NCBI GenBank assembly: GCA_029891385.1
Contig: CM057228.1
Location: forward strand, 58,287,783 to 58,351,782
Reading direction: 5' to 3'
From: Erythroxylum novogranatense
Taxonomy: Eukaryota; Streptophyta; Magnoliopsida; Malpighiales; Erythroxylaceae
DNA: 64,000 nt
Part shown: piece after piece, positions 9,912-22,249 of the stretch
Numbering within the stretch: the stretch's first letter is position 1
Layout of the letters: every line of letters begins with the position of its first letter
The notes under the pieces: generated by a model
The model's input: the letters and a program-made list of their open reading frames with translations, nothing else
Told to the model about the DNA's origin: nothing
Database searches by the model: none
Program-made: the position numbers and the translations under genes

Positions 9912-12657
9912 TCCCGTAATGAATATCACCCATATTTCTTAATTCGAACTATACCTATCACTTTCCTCAACAAATGGAGTTATCTTCAGTTCTTTGATAC
10001 GGTTTACAATTTCTACATCCTCACTTCGGGTTTTGCCAATCTGCTTTGATGCACACCAACTTTGAAATTCCCATAACTAATAATACTTTCTTTTGCCCCT
10101 TTTTGTCAGTTCGACTATTAATACTCAATAATACACCAGATTTGATAACTTTATTGCCCAACTTTTGATTTTTCTGCAATGGATTTTTTTTTTGAATTTC
10201 ACCATTAGCTTAATTTGAATTAATCAGCCGCTAAATCCTTTTCAAATCATTCAACTGCACGACATAACTCAATAGTTATCGATTTGCATATTCATAGACA
10301 TCTCCAAACTATTTCTGTACGATTTATGTCTCCAAGCTTTTAGGCCACACTCAGAATAACAAATTTCAAATCATCAATCATAATACCACCCATGGAATCA
10401 TATTTGTCCCAAGGTGCATAAAATCACTTTATTCAATTTCCATAGATCACATTAGAACCTTTACTGGAACACTTCAATATAGATAGTAAAGTCTTCAAAT
10501 GTCTCCTTTATGATCATTAGTCATAACATTCACATGTTTTCCTCAATTATTCTTGTCGATTTGCTAAAACCAGAAAATCTTTGACAATTTATGAACGCAT
10601 CCAGCATTCCATTAGTTCCCATTAATTCCAAATTCCGCATACACATATCTTTTGAACTGTCACATTTTATCAATACCTATATCTTAATTAATTCTCCTAA
10701 TATCCCATGTTCGCATACTCATTCATCCTTTATTCATTCAATCAGGTTAAGATTCACTCTTATGAGACTTGTATAACGACCAATTTCCTCAACTATACCA
10801 ATTCATCTCTTTCTTATGCTTATATCCATTATCCACTGCAACACAATTGAGACATGTTCCTTTTCCGTACCCATAGTTGATTCATGTAACTTTTTAATTA
10901 TCGAACGTCTCCAATGAGGAACAATTTTCGTATAATTTGTCTCATCATAACATATTTTGCACATGTTCCTTACCTTCATTTCTCCACACATAACTTAATT
11001 TATTCACGATAGTAGATCACTCACTGACTTGAATAAACAATCGTTCTATCGATCTCGTGCTTTCAAAACATAATTACACAAAATATACACGAACCTTTAA
11101 TCCCATCAAATTCGCAATTAATATTTCCTTAATATGCAGTACTTCTCTTACATAATCAGAACCATCTCATTAACATAATGTACACTTTTTTTTTGTAGCA
11201 TAGTTTAGCTTTTACGCTAGATTCTCTGCCAGATGTAATACAAATCAGTTACTCTTGATACATCACGAAGATAAATCTCTGAAGAGCACTTAAACAATTT
11301 CTTTTCCTCTACTATCTCACCATACATCACCATAACCATCACATCCTATCTGACAATATATATCTCTATAGTCCCATCAATTTGCCCGTTAATAGCTCAT
11401 ACTGCTAAGAATACCTTAATTGCATTTAATTCTCGATAACCATTCTCTTTTTTATACCAATTCTCGATCATGGGGACCTTACTTTATTCATGTCCCTTAT
11501 TTTATTCTCGCAAACTCATTACTGATGCTAACATCTTTAACTGTATCACTTCTTTCTCAATTGATCATTCTGAGCATTCTCATGTCTTACTCTCACTCAT
11601 TTTGAACTTGAGCTACCGGCATTATAATCGGAGCTTATGTAATAGGCCACCGATTTCTTCCTATATCATAATCACGCAAATTATTCATTTATGCTTAATC
11701 ATTTCACCCGTGATAGTAATCCCACTATCAGATATACACTTATAGTGACAATATATTCTGAACTCAGCAACCTTCCTGTTTACACCCGTCCTCGCTCGTG
11801 AGGATCATATACAATCTCTATTCCTATATAACTGATCAGTATAAGCACTTTTGTTTCTTATTCTAACACATAACGATTTTTTTTTCTTTTTGTCCGACAA
11901 GAATTCTGGCTAGCAATTATCCATTAACTTATCAATTACAACTTAACATTTTCACTTACCATAGGGCTCCCATAATCAGGTGTGCATTTACTTAGGCAGA
12001 TCAATTAAACCCGAACAACTTTTTCATCTATCAATTTCATTGTCTTACATTTCAATCTTTTCATTATGGCATTATACCCATATATTTCCACACTCAAATC
12101 AAGATCACAGATGTGAAATCATTCTTGATTTTGCACTTAATATATTTTGACTCCAAATCACCAATCCTTATATATAACTCTCATCACGGTAATCAATCCC
12201 AATTGTAACTTTTCTATATCATAGAACACTTTATTTTCATTCACCTAATACACTGGAAATCTTCCCATTATCACAACTCTATTTTTTCTCTATTCATTCC
12301 CAACTATAATCTTTATTCAAATTCATATTCAAGGATATACCCAATCTAACTCCAATATTGTGCTTCACAATATACCCGTCAATACCAAAGACGAAATATT
12401 AAATGCATGTCAATTGAACCATACACGTTTTTTTTCTTTTTTCTTTTTTTTTTGCGATATCAATACTTCCTTTTATAACATTCTAACACATTATCCTTTT
12501 TCTCACTTTTTTTTTCTAACCGCTTAAACGACTGAGACATATTTATGCATACGACTCATATACTACATGGGATCGGTTGTCACCGTCTGTAGTGACACAA
12601 CTTAAATGCACATAACTTGACACACCCATTTTTTGAAAGCCCATGTAAGATTGTACT

Positions 12658-12676
12658 TACGGGCTCGATACCTAAA
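12658..12676 (-). promoter_or_regulatory. LARD-1 primer-binding site, decayed
   Basis: Next to the right LTR the minus strand reads TTTAGGTATCGAGCCC, close to the TTTAGG-TGGTATCAGAGC-CC seen intact in LARD-3. It is a damaged match to the 3' end of initiator Met tRNA. Confidence 0.65.
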
Positions 12677-15600
12677 TGTAGCATCAAGACTCGACGAGAC
12701 CCGAACCTGATATCCATGGTGATATCCGAGCCCGTGACCCGCGAGGGTGGCGTACTAGAACATTCATTACCTTATTAACAAAAATTGTATGACATTTTCT
12801 TTTCTTTCAAAAACATTAGAGTACGCAAAACAATCATTGACTTGGCCCAATTATAACAAAACACTTTCAAATATAAAACCATTTCACTGATAAAACAATT
12901 TCAATCATTATTAGCACTCATTAGTGCTCAGTCACTCTATACAATTACATGCAAACAATTGGGCCTACTAAATACCAAATTAATACACTAATGCAGATAC
13001 GGACGACACTGATCCCGACCCGATACTCTGTCTTGCTAGCAGTAGACGTACTCCCGTGTGTCCAACGGGGTACTCTCCATTTCCTGAAAAATAGATGCAA
13101 TGTTGGGTGAGCTTGCGAACTCAGTGAGAAACCATCATCGATGGTTCACCCAACTCATGCATATCCACACAATCACACAATATTATATATATATCATAAA
13201 CAAGAAATCACAGGCATTCAATTTCACATTTGATAAGGCAATAAACCTTTCACACAATTCACATTAAACATCCATTTATGCAGTGTGCATGTGACTCTTT
13301 CATTTTCTTTCGTTGTTGTGACCGTGCGCCTGAGCTCATATACGTTGAGCCATTGGCTCTGAAACATTGGGCTTAAAGCCCCGAAACATTGGGCATAGCC
13401 CTGATCATCGAGCCGAGGCTCGGAATACGTTGGGCACGAGGCCCTGTGTGTTGAGCTAAAAGCTCTAAAATCGGTGGCTATACCGGTCACAACTGTCATT
13501 TTCTGATCATTTACTATGCATGAATGCACATGTCATTTTCCAATTTCCAATTATCGCATTTCTATTTCCAATTCCAATTAATTACTATTTCCAATCATTT
13601 TCCAATATCCTCGGACTTTTAGTCCGGTATTTCATTTCCATGTATTTACCTTTCGTTTCACTACCACATTTACAATCCAATTTACTAATGCATTCTCACG
13701 CACTTCAATATCACAATCCAATATTTCGAACACCCATGGTCCGAAATCAATCAAATTAATCAATCACATATATCCATCCTTGCTTCCTCATGGCAATCAA
13801 TGCATATAATTAATAAACACATAAGGTTGAGAAACCAACTAGGTTACTCACATATTACTTCCGAGCTAATGCCGGGAAGTTTCCGCCCCGTCGGTCGGAC
13901 GACGCTCCACTTGGGCCTCTATAAGAAATAGAGAAAGAACGAGTCACTACAGATGCAATTTGTGCACATGTAGGTGAAATATGCATGTTCATGAATTTTT
14001 CGGCCCTAAATCCAAATTTCCTCATAACAAAATCCGTCTAAAAATTAGAAACCTATTGGCGCTGACGGTGCGCAATTCGGACCTCTATAGGTCCCCAATT
14101 AAACAAAACAGTGATTAAAGGCTCCATTACCCGGGGCCACGTCAATTTCCCGTCCAAAAATTCCCAATTTCTCACAAAATGAAATTAAATGTTCTACGAA
14201 TCCGATGCCTCAAGAATCAGGTCAATCGGACGTCGGACGGAAAAGAAATTGACAAAAGAAGCATGAAATCACAAATTACCAATTAACAAATAAAAAATAA
14301 AAAAAAACCAGCCTCGCTGGGGGCGACGTCTCCCCCCAGCGGGGCTGACTCATCCGGCCTCGTCCCTAGGGTGAGGCGTCGCCCTAGCGACGACGCCTTT
14401 AAGCCCCGTCACTAGGGCGAGCCGTCGCCCTAGTGACCAGGCGAAATTCCCATTCCCATTTCCTTTTCCCTTTTTTTCCTGATTTTCAATCCAATTTTCA
14501 ACACCAATAACTCATTGCACACAATTCAGAAAATTACCAACTATATCTCGTTGGAAAGATCATGAAACCCTCTACAATTCTCAAGAAGATCTTAAAAATC
14601 AATTTCACCCCTAAGGGTGTCAAAAATCCCTTCAAAGCTACTGCCTACTCAAATCCCATTAAAACAGACAGTATATTGAAATTTCCATAAATCTCAGATT
14701 CTTCAGCCAAACATTACCACATAAATATGCTCAATAAGTTCACAATGTCATCTACAACTTTCATGAACAACCCAAAATCAAATTCCATTGCTAAACAAGT
14801 CCATTAATTCACTCAATGTTGTTGTCCCTGAAATCATTCAATTTGAGCAGTAAACTTATAACAAGCATAACTCCCTGTACACAAGTCAGAAAAATCAGAA
14901 CTTTATATCCCTGAAAAGATAAATCCTCAAACTTCAATTTTCATGAAGAACTCAATTTCCACTTTAATTTCTAACAATTTCAAAACTGTCATGCAAGTTA
15001 CTGCCATAATCAGCCATTCACATCCTAATGCAGGATCAGTTTTTGCAAAATCATAACTCCCAACTCTGACCTCTAAAAATTATATGCCATATCTCATTTT
15101 CAAGATAATTTCTTCCTCTTCAACTTTACAGAAGATCACTCACACCAATTCAGTCCAAAAAAATGACTAAAATTGCTTCCAAGCAGAATACTCACAAGTC
15201 AGACACTTAAGCTAGGTTTCATCAACATGCCCAAAACCAGTCCATAGTAAACAGTTCATATCTCCCAATATACAACTCGAAAATTAGCAAGATCAGTGGA
15301 AATGGAAAGCTAACTCAATATGCTACAACTTCCATGAAGACCATTTTCCCAAATTCCATCTCAATTAATTTAGAAAAATCAGCAAAATAATCAGGTCATA
15401 TATGCGGGTACTGTTCATAGACCCTACAAACAGAAACTTTCCATGCAAAGATTCACCCTTCTAACATTACAATTTAATATCACCTATTTCACACAAAGTT
15501 GAAGCCAACATCCCAAAGTTTCATTGGGCACAAACCTCACCCCATTTTATCACCTACACAATTAGTTATGATCAAAATATTACAATAGGTCAAAGATTCA

Positions 15601-16963
15601 TTTTCCAGCTTTCAACATTAACCTAACTCCTATCACTTCTAACATCAATAACACTTCACTAAGCACCCATTTATACCTCTAAATCAACCATAAACTCATC
15701 ACAACATATACTTATATAGTAGAGCATAAGTGGCAGCACCTACCCATATTATCTTCCTAAGTTTTCCATTCATCAACCTAGCAAAAACTCCATCCAAACC
15801 AAGCCAAAATCAATGGAACTATAGTCATTCATTCATCCATAACCAAGTATACATTTAAACCCATTTAAACCTACCCTTATAATGATCAAATAAATGCTCA
15901 AAGGATTCCCATGCATGCTTCTAACTACCAAAAGAAGGAAAGCAAACATCAATACTCACCTTAAACAAGTTCAAGCTATCAATACTCCTTAATTCTTCAA
16001 GTTCACACTTCTTCTTCTTCACTCCTCACCCACGGTTATCATGAGCATCTTAAACAATATTATCAATTCAAGGTTTGGTTAAGAAGAAAGGAGGCAAGCA
16101 AGCAAAGAAGACCTTCTTGTAAGGGATGAGAAGAAGAAAATTTGAAAGAGAAAAAGAACACATCAAAGGAGAAGAAGCAAGGTTCGGATGAGAAAAGAAG
16201 GTGTCTTCCAAAGCTTTCCAAAATGAGTTTTTAACTATAACAATAAGAAAAGTCGTGGATGATGATGAAAGAAGAAGACAAAACCAATTAATTAACAAGG
16301 GACACTTGGCTTTTAATGAGAAAAAGCCAAAAATTCAATCCTATTTAATAATATTAAAACAAAACATAATCCCACTTAATCTTTCATCCCACTAATGCTA
16401 ATGGCTCTCTAACAATTCTCAAAATAATATATCCAAAATGACAGTACCATTTGGTCACAATTTTCGCTACCAAAAATCGACCGGTTCGTCACTTGGCGAT
16501 TTTTCCCGATCCGGAAATTTCCCCGAATCATTTTTTTGAAAATTACCTAAATTGCCCAAAATTGTAACACATATGACAGTCCACTCCCAATAATTTTTTA
16601 AACACGAAAACTACATTTTCCACAACAAAAACACATTTAGGCCATGTACCGGCGATTTTGCCGGTCCGGGAATGTTCTCCGGATAATTCCAGAAAAATTT
16701 CCATAAATCCCTAAAAATGTAAAACACTCTATGGAGCACTCCAAATAATTTTTCAAATCCCATTATCACACCAATTTCACAAAAGATCACAATTAGACAC
16801 TTATGCCGGGAAATGTCATGAATGCATGTATGACTATGTGTCTGTACAAAACTCACCATTTATAGAGGCTGCATGACATATGTTCATGCCGAGATATAAT
16901 TCAATACTCCTAACCCGTCGCAATTTACTAAAATACCCTTCCCATCGGAGATGGGGTGTTACA
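12677..16963 (-). repeat. LARD-1 5' LTR (right copy)
   Basis: Partner of 4769-9045, ending TGTTACA at 16963 with the target-site duplication TCAAA directly after it. In element orientation it is the upstream LTR and would carry the active promoter. It differs from the left copy by scattered substitutions and by an indel cluster near 13855-14130. Confidence 0.93.
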
Positions 16964-16968
16964 TCAAA

Positions 16969-17231
16969 AGTGTCTCCAAAGATTAAAAAAGCCATCCATA
17001 AAGATTTGTATAATGTTCTCAATCATATCTACAAAGATAGACATCACACATCTTTGAAAACTTGTTGGTATATTACAAGCCCAATTGGAATCCGTCTTTG
17101 TGAAAATGGTCTTCTCTTGGTCTTTCAAATAGATAAAATTTGATCGTATCATGAATATCCATCAAGGAAACAATAGAATGCATGTCCAACCAACCTTTCG
17201 ATCATTTAATCCATAAATGATAGAGGAAAGT
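16969..17231 (-). pseudogene. gypsy RT core fragment (host element)
   Basis: Read on the minus strand, this holds the RT palm: SFMD...ERL.GHAFYCFLDGYS (about 17231-17150), then DQEKTIFT, TSFQRCVMSIF and IQIFMDGF, where the YxDD-type motif is degraded to FMDG (about 17010). A duplicate-free join to 4661-4763 follows when LARD-1 is removed. It is interrupted by small shifts. Confidence 0.85.
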
Positions 17232-17455
17232 TATTGGACCCCGTTTCTGGAGTCCAACCCTTAAACCAAAAACGTGGGCGTGTTCCAATTAAATCCCCTT
17301 AACCATTTTTAATTCATCTTTATGCTCTGCCACCAAAACTGTCAGGTCTCGATTTTTCAGAGTGTAACTCTTGGAACTCATGTAAAATCGTGAGCATCTT
17401 ATTGCTGAAAACCCTTCATTTTCAAAGAGAAATCCTTCGAAAGCAAACAGCTGGC

Positions 17456-17666
17456 TTCACCATGACGAACTGCTTGTTTCGTCGCGGTGAACACACGTGA
17501 GAAAATCCTCGAGAATTTTACGCCACAACGAACTATTTAACTTCTACTGCGGTGAACCCAAAATTTTATTTTCGCCGCAGTGAGAGAGTTAACTTTCGTT
17601 GCAACAAACCTACAATGCAATGTTCGCCGCGATGACCCACATGGTTTCGCTGCGACGAAACCTTGG
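17456..17666. repeat. CpG-rich self-complementary words in the solo LTR
   Basis: Variants of GTTCGCCGC(A/G)(A/G)CGAA recur about eight times over 200 bp, for example near 17480, 17575, 17622 and 17650. The words are close to their own reverse complement. Confidence 0.6.
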
Positions 17667-18265
17667 AAACTCAACCCCTAAACCTAAAATTTCCAATGGT
17701 TTCTACATCACTCCTACCTTTCTTTCAATTTACTTTGTCTCAAAATCACTCCCTCTGATGCATCATCATTTCATAACAATTCAATATTATCTCATCATAC
17801 ACTCCAATCTGTTTTCATTTAATTTATTTCTTACAAGTAATTCTCATTATTCATAGATCCTATCTTTCTCCCATAACATCTCACTTATGTATCAACAATA
17901 ACTCGTGGTCAAAATTCATCATTTCAAATCGATAACCTTTTCAAGCATACTTAATTTCAATTTAAGCTCATCAATGCAAATTCATATTCCCACCTAACAT
18001 CATCCATGCATAATTCATAATTCATTAACATCAAAAGAATAGAATTTTACAAGCTCTAATGGCATTCCAAGCCACAATACAACAATAATCTAAAATCTCA
18101 ATAATACAAAAGTTGCATGAACTAATAATCCTTGAAATGCAACTAAACCTCATGATTACAAAACCTAGCTTAAAATACAAAAATATGCATAATCGAAACT
18201 AGGTCTTGACTCTCTTTCACTCCATCTTTTGCTCATCACCTGGACATGGGGAGGAGAATGGGGTT

Positions 18266-18279
18266 GAGCTTAAAAGCTC
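18266..18279. other. Conserved GAGCTT/AAGCTC dyad
   Basis: GAGCTTAAAAGCTC has perfect 6-bp arms and is followed by GTGGGTAACA. The same dyad type with the same neighbour is at 25429-25442, 32664-32677 and, reversed, 45230-45242; related versions are at 5202-5215 and 13109-13122. Confidence 0.75.
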
Positions 18280-19438
18280 GTGGGTAACAAGTTTATAACA
18301 GAGATTAAACAAAAACCATTGAAATGCTCATTTGTTATAGAAATTTCATATTGAATGTTTAAAACTCATAGTTTTCAAATTCTCAACCAAATTCATAATT
18401 TCAGCTCAAAAATTCATAGTAAAGAAATACCATCACATTAACATAACATATACATGTAACCTTCAAAGCATAACACTCAATTATGCATCATTCTTGACAA
18501 TTCAAAGATGCAATGCATAGACAAATGGTTCGAGGGTTCCATGAAAACAAAATGGTGAAACCAAAGTTTACACCATGAATAGAAAGAGTCCACTTCAGAG
18601 CTCATATGCGACAAGTGGGCAGCTGGGAGAAGACTCTTGTCAACATGCACGTGACGAACAGAATGGTTCCACTCTCGCCCAAACAGAAGCACATAATCAT
18701 GCTCAAATCATTTCGTCAAATGCTCATACTTTCGAGCTTTTCTATCTTTTCATTCAAACAAAATGCCATGACATGTTTCAAGGCATAACATAAAAAGTTT
18801 CAATGCATTTCCATCTTTATTTCAAAATTCATCAAAAAATTTCATTTATCGAACATATAAATATTTCTCAAATCATTTAAAGGCAATAGATGCAACAATT
18901 ATAAAGCAATTTGAAATCATTTTATTCTTTTGATTTAATAGAAAGCATTTAAGGCTCATCACTTTTATTATAAACATAAAACCCACCTTAATATCCTTTC
19001 TTATAACTTGCTCAAAGATGCCTTATATTTTGCTCCTCTTGCCTTCCTTGATTTCCTTTAACAATAGCCAAAAATTCCATTCAATAGGAATTCCAATTTA
19101 TGATCAAGTAAATGAAGAAATTTGATAATACTTTTTTCTAGAAACATTTTCCCCATTGTATTAAGTTTCTAATAACTCAAAAATCATTCAATTTGGTTCA
19201 GCACTCTAAAATTTATACTAAAAACATTTCCAGCATGTTCTTATTCTAAAATAACACTCCATACTCCACTTCCTTCCAAAATTTGGAATCCTTAGAGACT
19301 GAATTTTAACTCAATTCCTTCATACAATTTGTAGCCCTATGTCTCTAGTTTACACCAAATCAAAAATCACTATATTTGGACATCTACAAAAAAGTTATGG
19401 CCAAAATACCAAAACATGTCTGTGCAAGAAAGTTGAGT

Positions 19439-19478
19439 TCGCCGCAGCGAAAATGTTGAAGTTCACCATGGTGAACTT
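19439..19478. repeat. Palindromic cassette in the solo LTR
   Basis: TTCGCCGCAGCGAA (imperfect dyad) is followed at 19459-19478 by the perfect 20-bp palindrome AAGTTCACCATGGTGAACTT. It sits beside a copy of the AAGTTATGG module word (about 19392). Confidence 0.85.
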
Positions 19479-20134
19479 TTCCAGAAACCCAAACGAAGAC
19501 ATTTTTTGACATTCTTCATCTATTTACTTCCCATATTTCACATATAACCTATCTTAACCCTAAACCATCTCTTCTACTTCATTTTCAACTCCATTTTAAC
19601 CCAATATCATTCACAAAAACATCAAAATCTATCTTTGATCATTAACCCTAAAAACTAACCACATATTTTTACCCATTCTCAACAACTTTCCATACATATT
19701 AAGCTATATTTGAGTTTCATCTAACCAAATAAGATGGAATAATGATCATACTTACTTGTTGATGCTTCAAATTCTTCAAAATCTTCAAAAATCTCCAAAC
19801 CCTAGCTTTCCTCTTCTTTTTCTCCTATCCCCACGACACTCTCGTCTTCTCTCCCTCATTCACAATTCTTCTTCTTCTAATTTCTACTCTTAATAATCAT
19901 ACAAATGTCCATCTTGCCTCCAATATAAGCCTTAGCCTTCAAACCTTAAGTGAACTTCCAACGAAGCCCTTCATTCATTCTTATAACATTAATACTTCAA
20001 TTCAATTAATCTATGTCATAAAATCTTACCAACATTTACATAATAATTAACTCCACAAAATAATCCCTTAAGGACCTCATAATTTATTTAAACCACGCAT
20101 ATTCGTCAAGAAAAAATTAGGGGGCCAACAAAGT

Positions 20135-21651
20135 TAACCTTTTTAGTGACCATGTTGAGCTTCCTATAATTAATGCAAACCCTCTAACCGATAACTATAT
20201 GAGTATAGATCATCTCACCTTTTTCACTTTCCACCGTTATTACGCCTCCTTTCTTAGGCACACATTGTATAATACATTCACTATCTAAAATAAGATGAAT
20301 AAAACTCACATCTAATAGCATCACTACTTTCTTTTGGAACACTTTTTTCATACAAGGGTTTAGTCTTCTTTGTCTTTCCCTTACTGCCATACAACCTTCA
20401 TTAAGGTTAATCTTATGCATCACCACATTAGGACGTATACCTCTTATATCAGATATTTTCAATTCCATAGCTCTGTTCCTCTTCATAATTGTTTCTACCA
20501 CTCTTTTTTCCCTTATTTAGGTAGTATAAAATTTTAATGAGTAATGTATGACACTCATCTAAAAAGGTATACCTAAAATGTGTGGGTAAGGGCTTCAAAT
20601 CAAAAGTGGATGGTTTCTTAATGGTGTTTGGCATAAGTGCTTCTATTCTCACTAAGATCTCTTGCTTTAATTTATTACCCAACTCCTTTTTCTCTAATTC
20701 TCCTTCATCTTCTACTTTCTCAACATTGGTTCTTCTTTATAGATTTATTCTTACTCTTTTGTACTCATTCACTATATCAATCTTCAAGTAAGAGTTGCAC
20801 TCTTTTTGATTCTTCAACACTTTATTCATTTTGAACTCAACTCGCTTATGACCAATCTGAAGAATTATTTTTCCTTTATGGACATATACCAAAACTCTTC
20901 CCGTATTCATAAATGATTGACCAAGAATTAGTGAACAGTTTTGATCCTTTTCAAAACCTAACTCCATAAAATCCACAAGAATAATAAATTAACTTTGAAT
21001 ATTATATCCTTTACCACACCAAATGGTTTCTTTATGGATCGATTTGCCAATTGAATGAGCATGGAAGTCAAATTCACGTTCCCTAGCCCTAATTTCCTAA
21101 AAATAGACAAATAATAAGATTAATACTTACACTTAAGTCACATAAACATTTAGTAAATTCTAAATTACCAATTACATAGAGTATAGTAAAATTCCCTGAA
21201 TCCTTCATTTTTGAAGGTGTATTGTTAGTAATCATAGAGTTATAACTTTCTATCAATGAGACCGTTTGGTTGTTCTCCCAAGTCTGCTTGTTTGATATGA
21301 TATCTTTAAGAAATTTGGTGTACTTGGCATGTTCTTCAGAGCTTCTTAAAGGAAAAGTTAATTTTTAGTTATTTCAAATTCTCTATAAACTTTGTAAATT
21401 ACGCGTCAATTTGATTTTCCTTTAGCCTTTGTGGGAATGGAATCTTTGGAAAAATGGGGGTGGTGGGGCATATGATGGCTTCTCCTTCCTATCTTCTTTC
21501 TCTTGGCTTTCTTCTTGGTAGGATTCAGCATTCTTCTCTATTGGTTCTTCTAACTCTTTCTCATTTCTAAGTGTGATAGCCTTCAATTACTTCCTTTGAT
21601 TAGACTTTGTATTGCTCAAGACACTCCCCACCTTTTGTCCCACAAACCAAG
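20135..21651 (-). pseudogene. gypsy gag C-terminus, protease and RT N-terminus
   Basis: In minus-strand order: gag/linker with AITLRNEKELEEPIEKN (about 21580-21530) and a proline-rich stretch (about 21480-21450). The protease active-site region is a DLS-type version of DLGAS (about 21150) with INLI, LANRSI and FGVV. Then come ILGQSFMNTGRVLV (about 20930-20890), ELKPLP-like residues (about 20600), ISDIRGI, MHKINL.EG, RRLNP, and VPKKGG with the WRVCINYRKLN block (about 20270-20150). This order is the Athila/Tat polyprotein. It is broken by shifts and stops and by the solo LTR at its RT end. Confidence 0.87.
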
Positions 21652-21656
21652 CTTAT
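21652..21656. repeat. Target-site duplication CTTAT (left copy)
   Basis: CTTAT precedes TGTTGGATC here and follows CTCCAACA at 34552-34556, which defines the outer limits of the solo LTR that contains LARD-2. Confidence 0.85.
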
Positions 21657-21824
21657 TGTTGGATCAAAAACAAAAGCATGCAAGATTTGGTTAAAAAAGT
21701 AGATTTCAAAACTTTTTTTGAAATCAAAACGCAACAAAAACAACATAACCAAATCAACATCTTTCATCCATACATGATACGGTCTAAGGAAAATAATTAA
21801 TATAAGAACAAGATGGAATTATAC

Positions 21825-21912
21825 CGACTCCTTGATACAGCTTTGACTCCTCGCTTTTATATCCTCTCCGACTCCTTGCTATAGCTTTGACTCCTCGCTT
21901 CCGTATCCTCTC
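21825..21912. repeat. 44-bp tandem repeat
   Basis: Two copies starting CGACTCCTTG at 21825 and 21869, with a few substitutions. It lies inside the TGTTGG solo LTR. Confidence 0.8.
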
Positions 21913-22249
21913 CTTGTCAATATATCCTCTCCTAGTTATTGTATCCTTGACCAATCCTATCTACCACTTGTTCTTCTTGGATAACTTGGTTAACAAGATC
22001 CTTTGGTAGGAATGGAGAAGAAATATTTTGAGGAGATTTTCTTTAGAAGAAAGAAGCGAAAAATGAGATTCTTCTCATTCAAGTTTCAACTAACACATGC
22101 AAGAGAGGACAGAGTAAGTCAAAAATGCAAGAACATATTCTTCACACTCTCACAATTGAAAAAAAGAAGTGAATTACATCTAATGCATCACTACATTCTT
22201 TAATCAAACACAAAGAAACCAATAAATGAGACTCTTCTCATTTGTTTTA

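Larger units (their letters stand above)
9046..12676 (-). other. LARD-1 internal domain, non-coding
   Basis: 3631 bp of AT-rich sequence with stops in all frames and no gag, protease, integrase, RT or RNase H motif on either strand. The ends keep replication signals (PPT at left, decayed PBS at right). The first bases after the PBS are recognisably related to the corresponding part of LARD-3 (from 62976). Homopolymer T runs occur near 10190, 11880 and 12430. Confidence 0.75.
4769..16963 (-). mobile_element. LARD-1: non-autonomous gypsy-like element with 4.3 kb LTRs
   Basis: A complete 12.2 kb element: LTRs 4769-9045 (4277 bp) and 12677-16963 (4287 bp) around a 3631-bp internal region with no gag or pol homology. 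The LTRs begin TGTAGCA and end TGTTACA. TCAAA flanks both sides (4764-4768, 16964-16968). The decayed PBS lies inside the right LTR and the purine tract next to the left LTR, so the element reads on the minus strand. Long LTRs plus a coding-free domain of about 3.6 kb fit the large retrotransposon derivative (LARD) class; TGTAACA-type ends and the GAATTTCGAGGACGAA-type word before the PPT suggest a Tekay/Del-like chromovirus as relative. The class assignment is inference; the structure is seen directly. Confidence 0.9.
17232..20129 (-). mobile_element. Solo LTR related to the LARD LTRs (2.9 kb)
   Basis: A 2.9 kb insertion in the host RT with ends TATTGGACCCC and GGGGGCCAACA, the same type as the LARD-2 LTR (TGTTGGAACCCC...GGGGCCCAACA), and AAAGT on both sides as target-site duplication (17227-17231, 20130-20134; a one-base shift is possible). 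No second LTR and no internal region are present. Orientation follows the GAGCTTAAAAGCTC dyad and adjoining TGGGTAAC at 18266, which match LARD-2. No coding sequence is seen. Confidence 0.75.

Noticed and set aside
9046..12676. LARD-1 internal domain as degenerate gag-pol
   Set aside because: I looked for RT, RNase H, integrase and zinc-knuckle motifs in all frames and saw none, while far older-looking pol fragments in the window are still recognisable.
20582..20834. Hydrophobic plus-strand frames suggesting a small membrane protein
   Set aside because: Antisense to the gypsy protease/RT region, which has clear homology on the minus strand.
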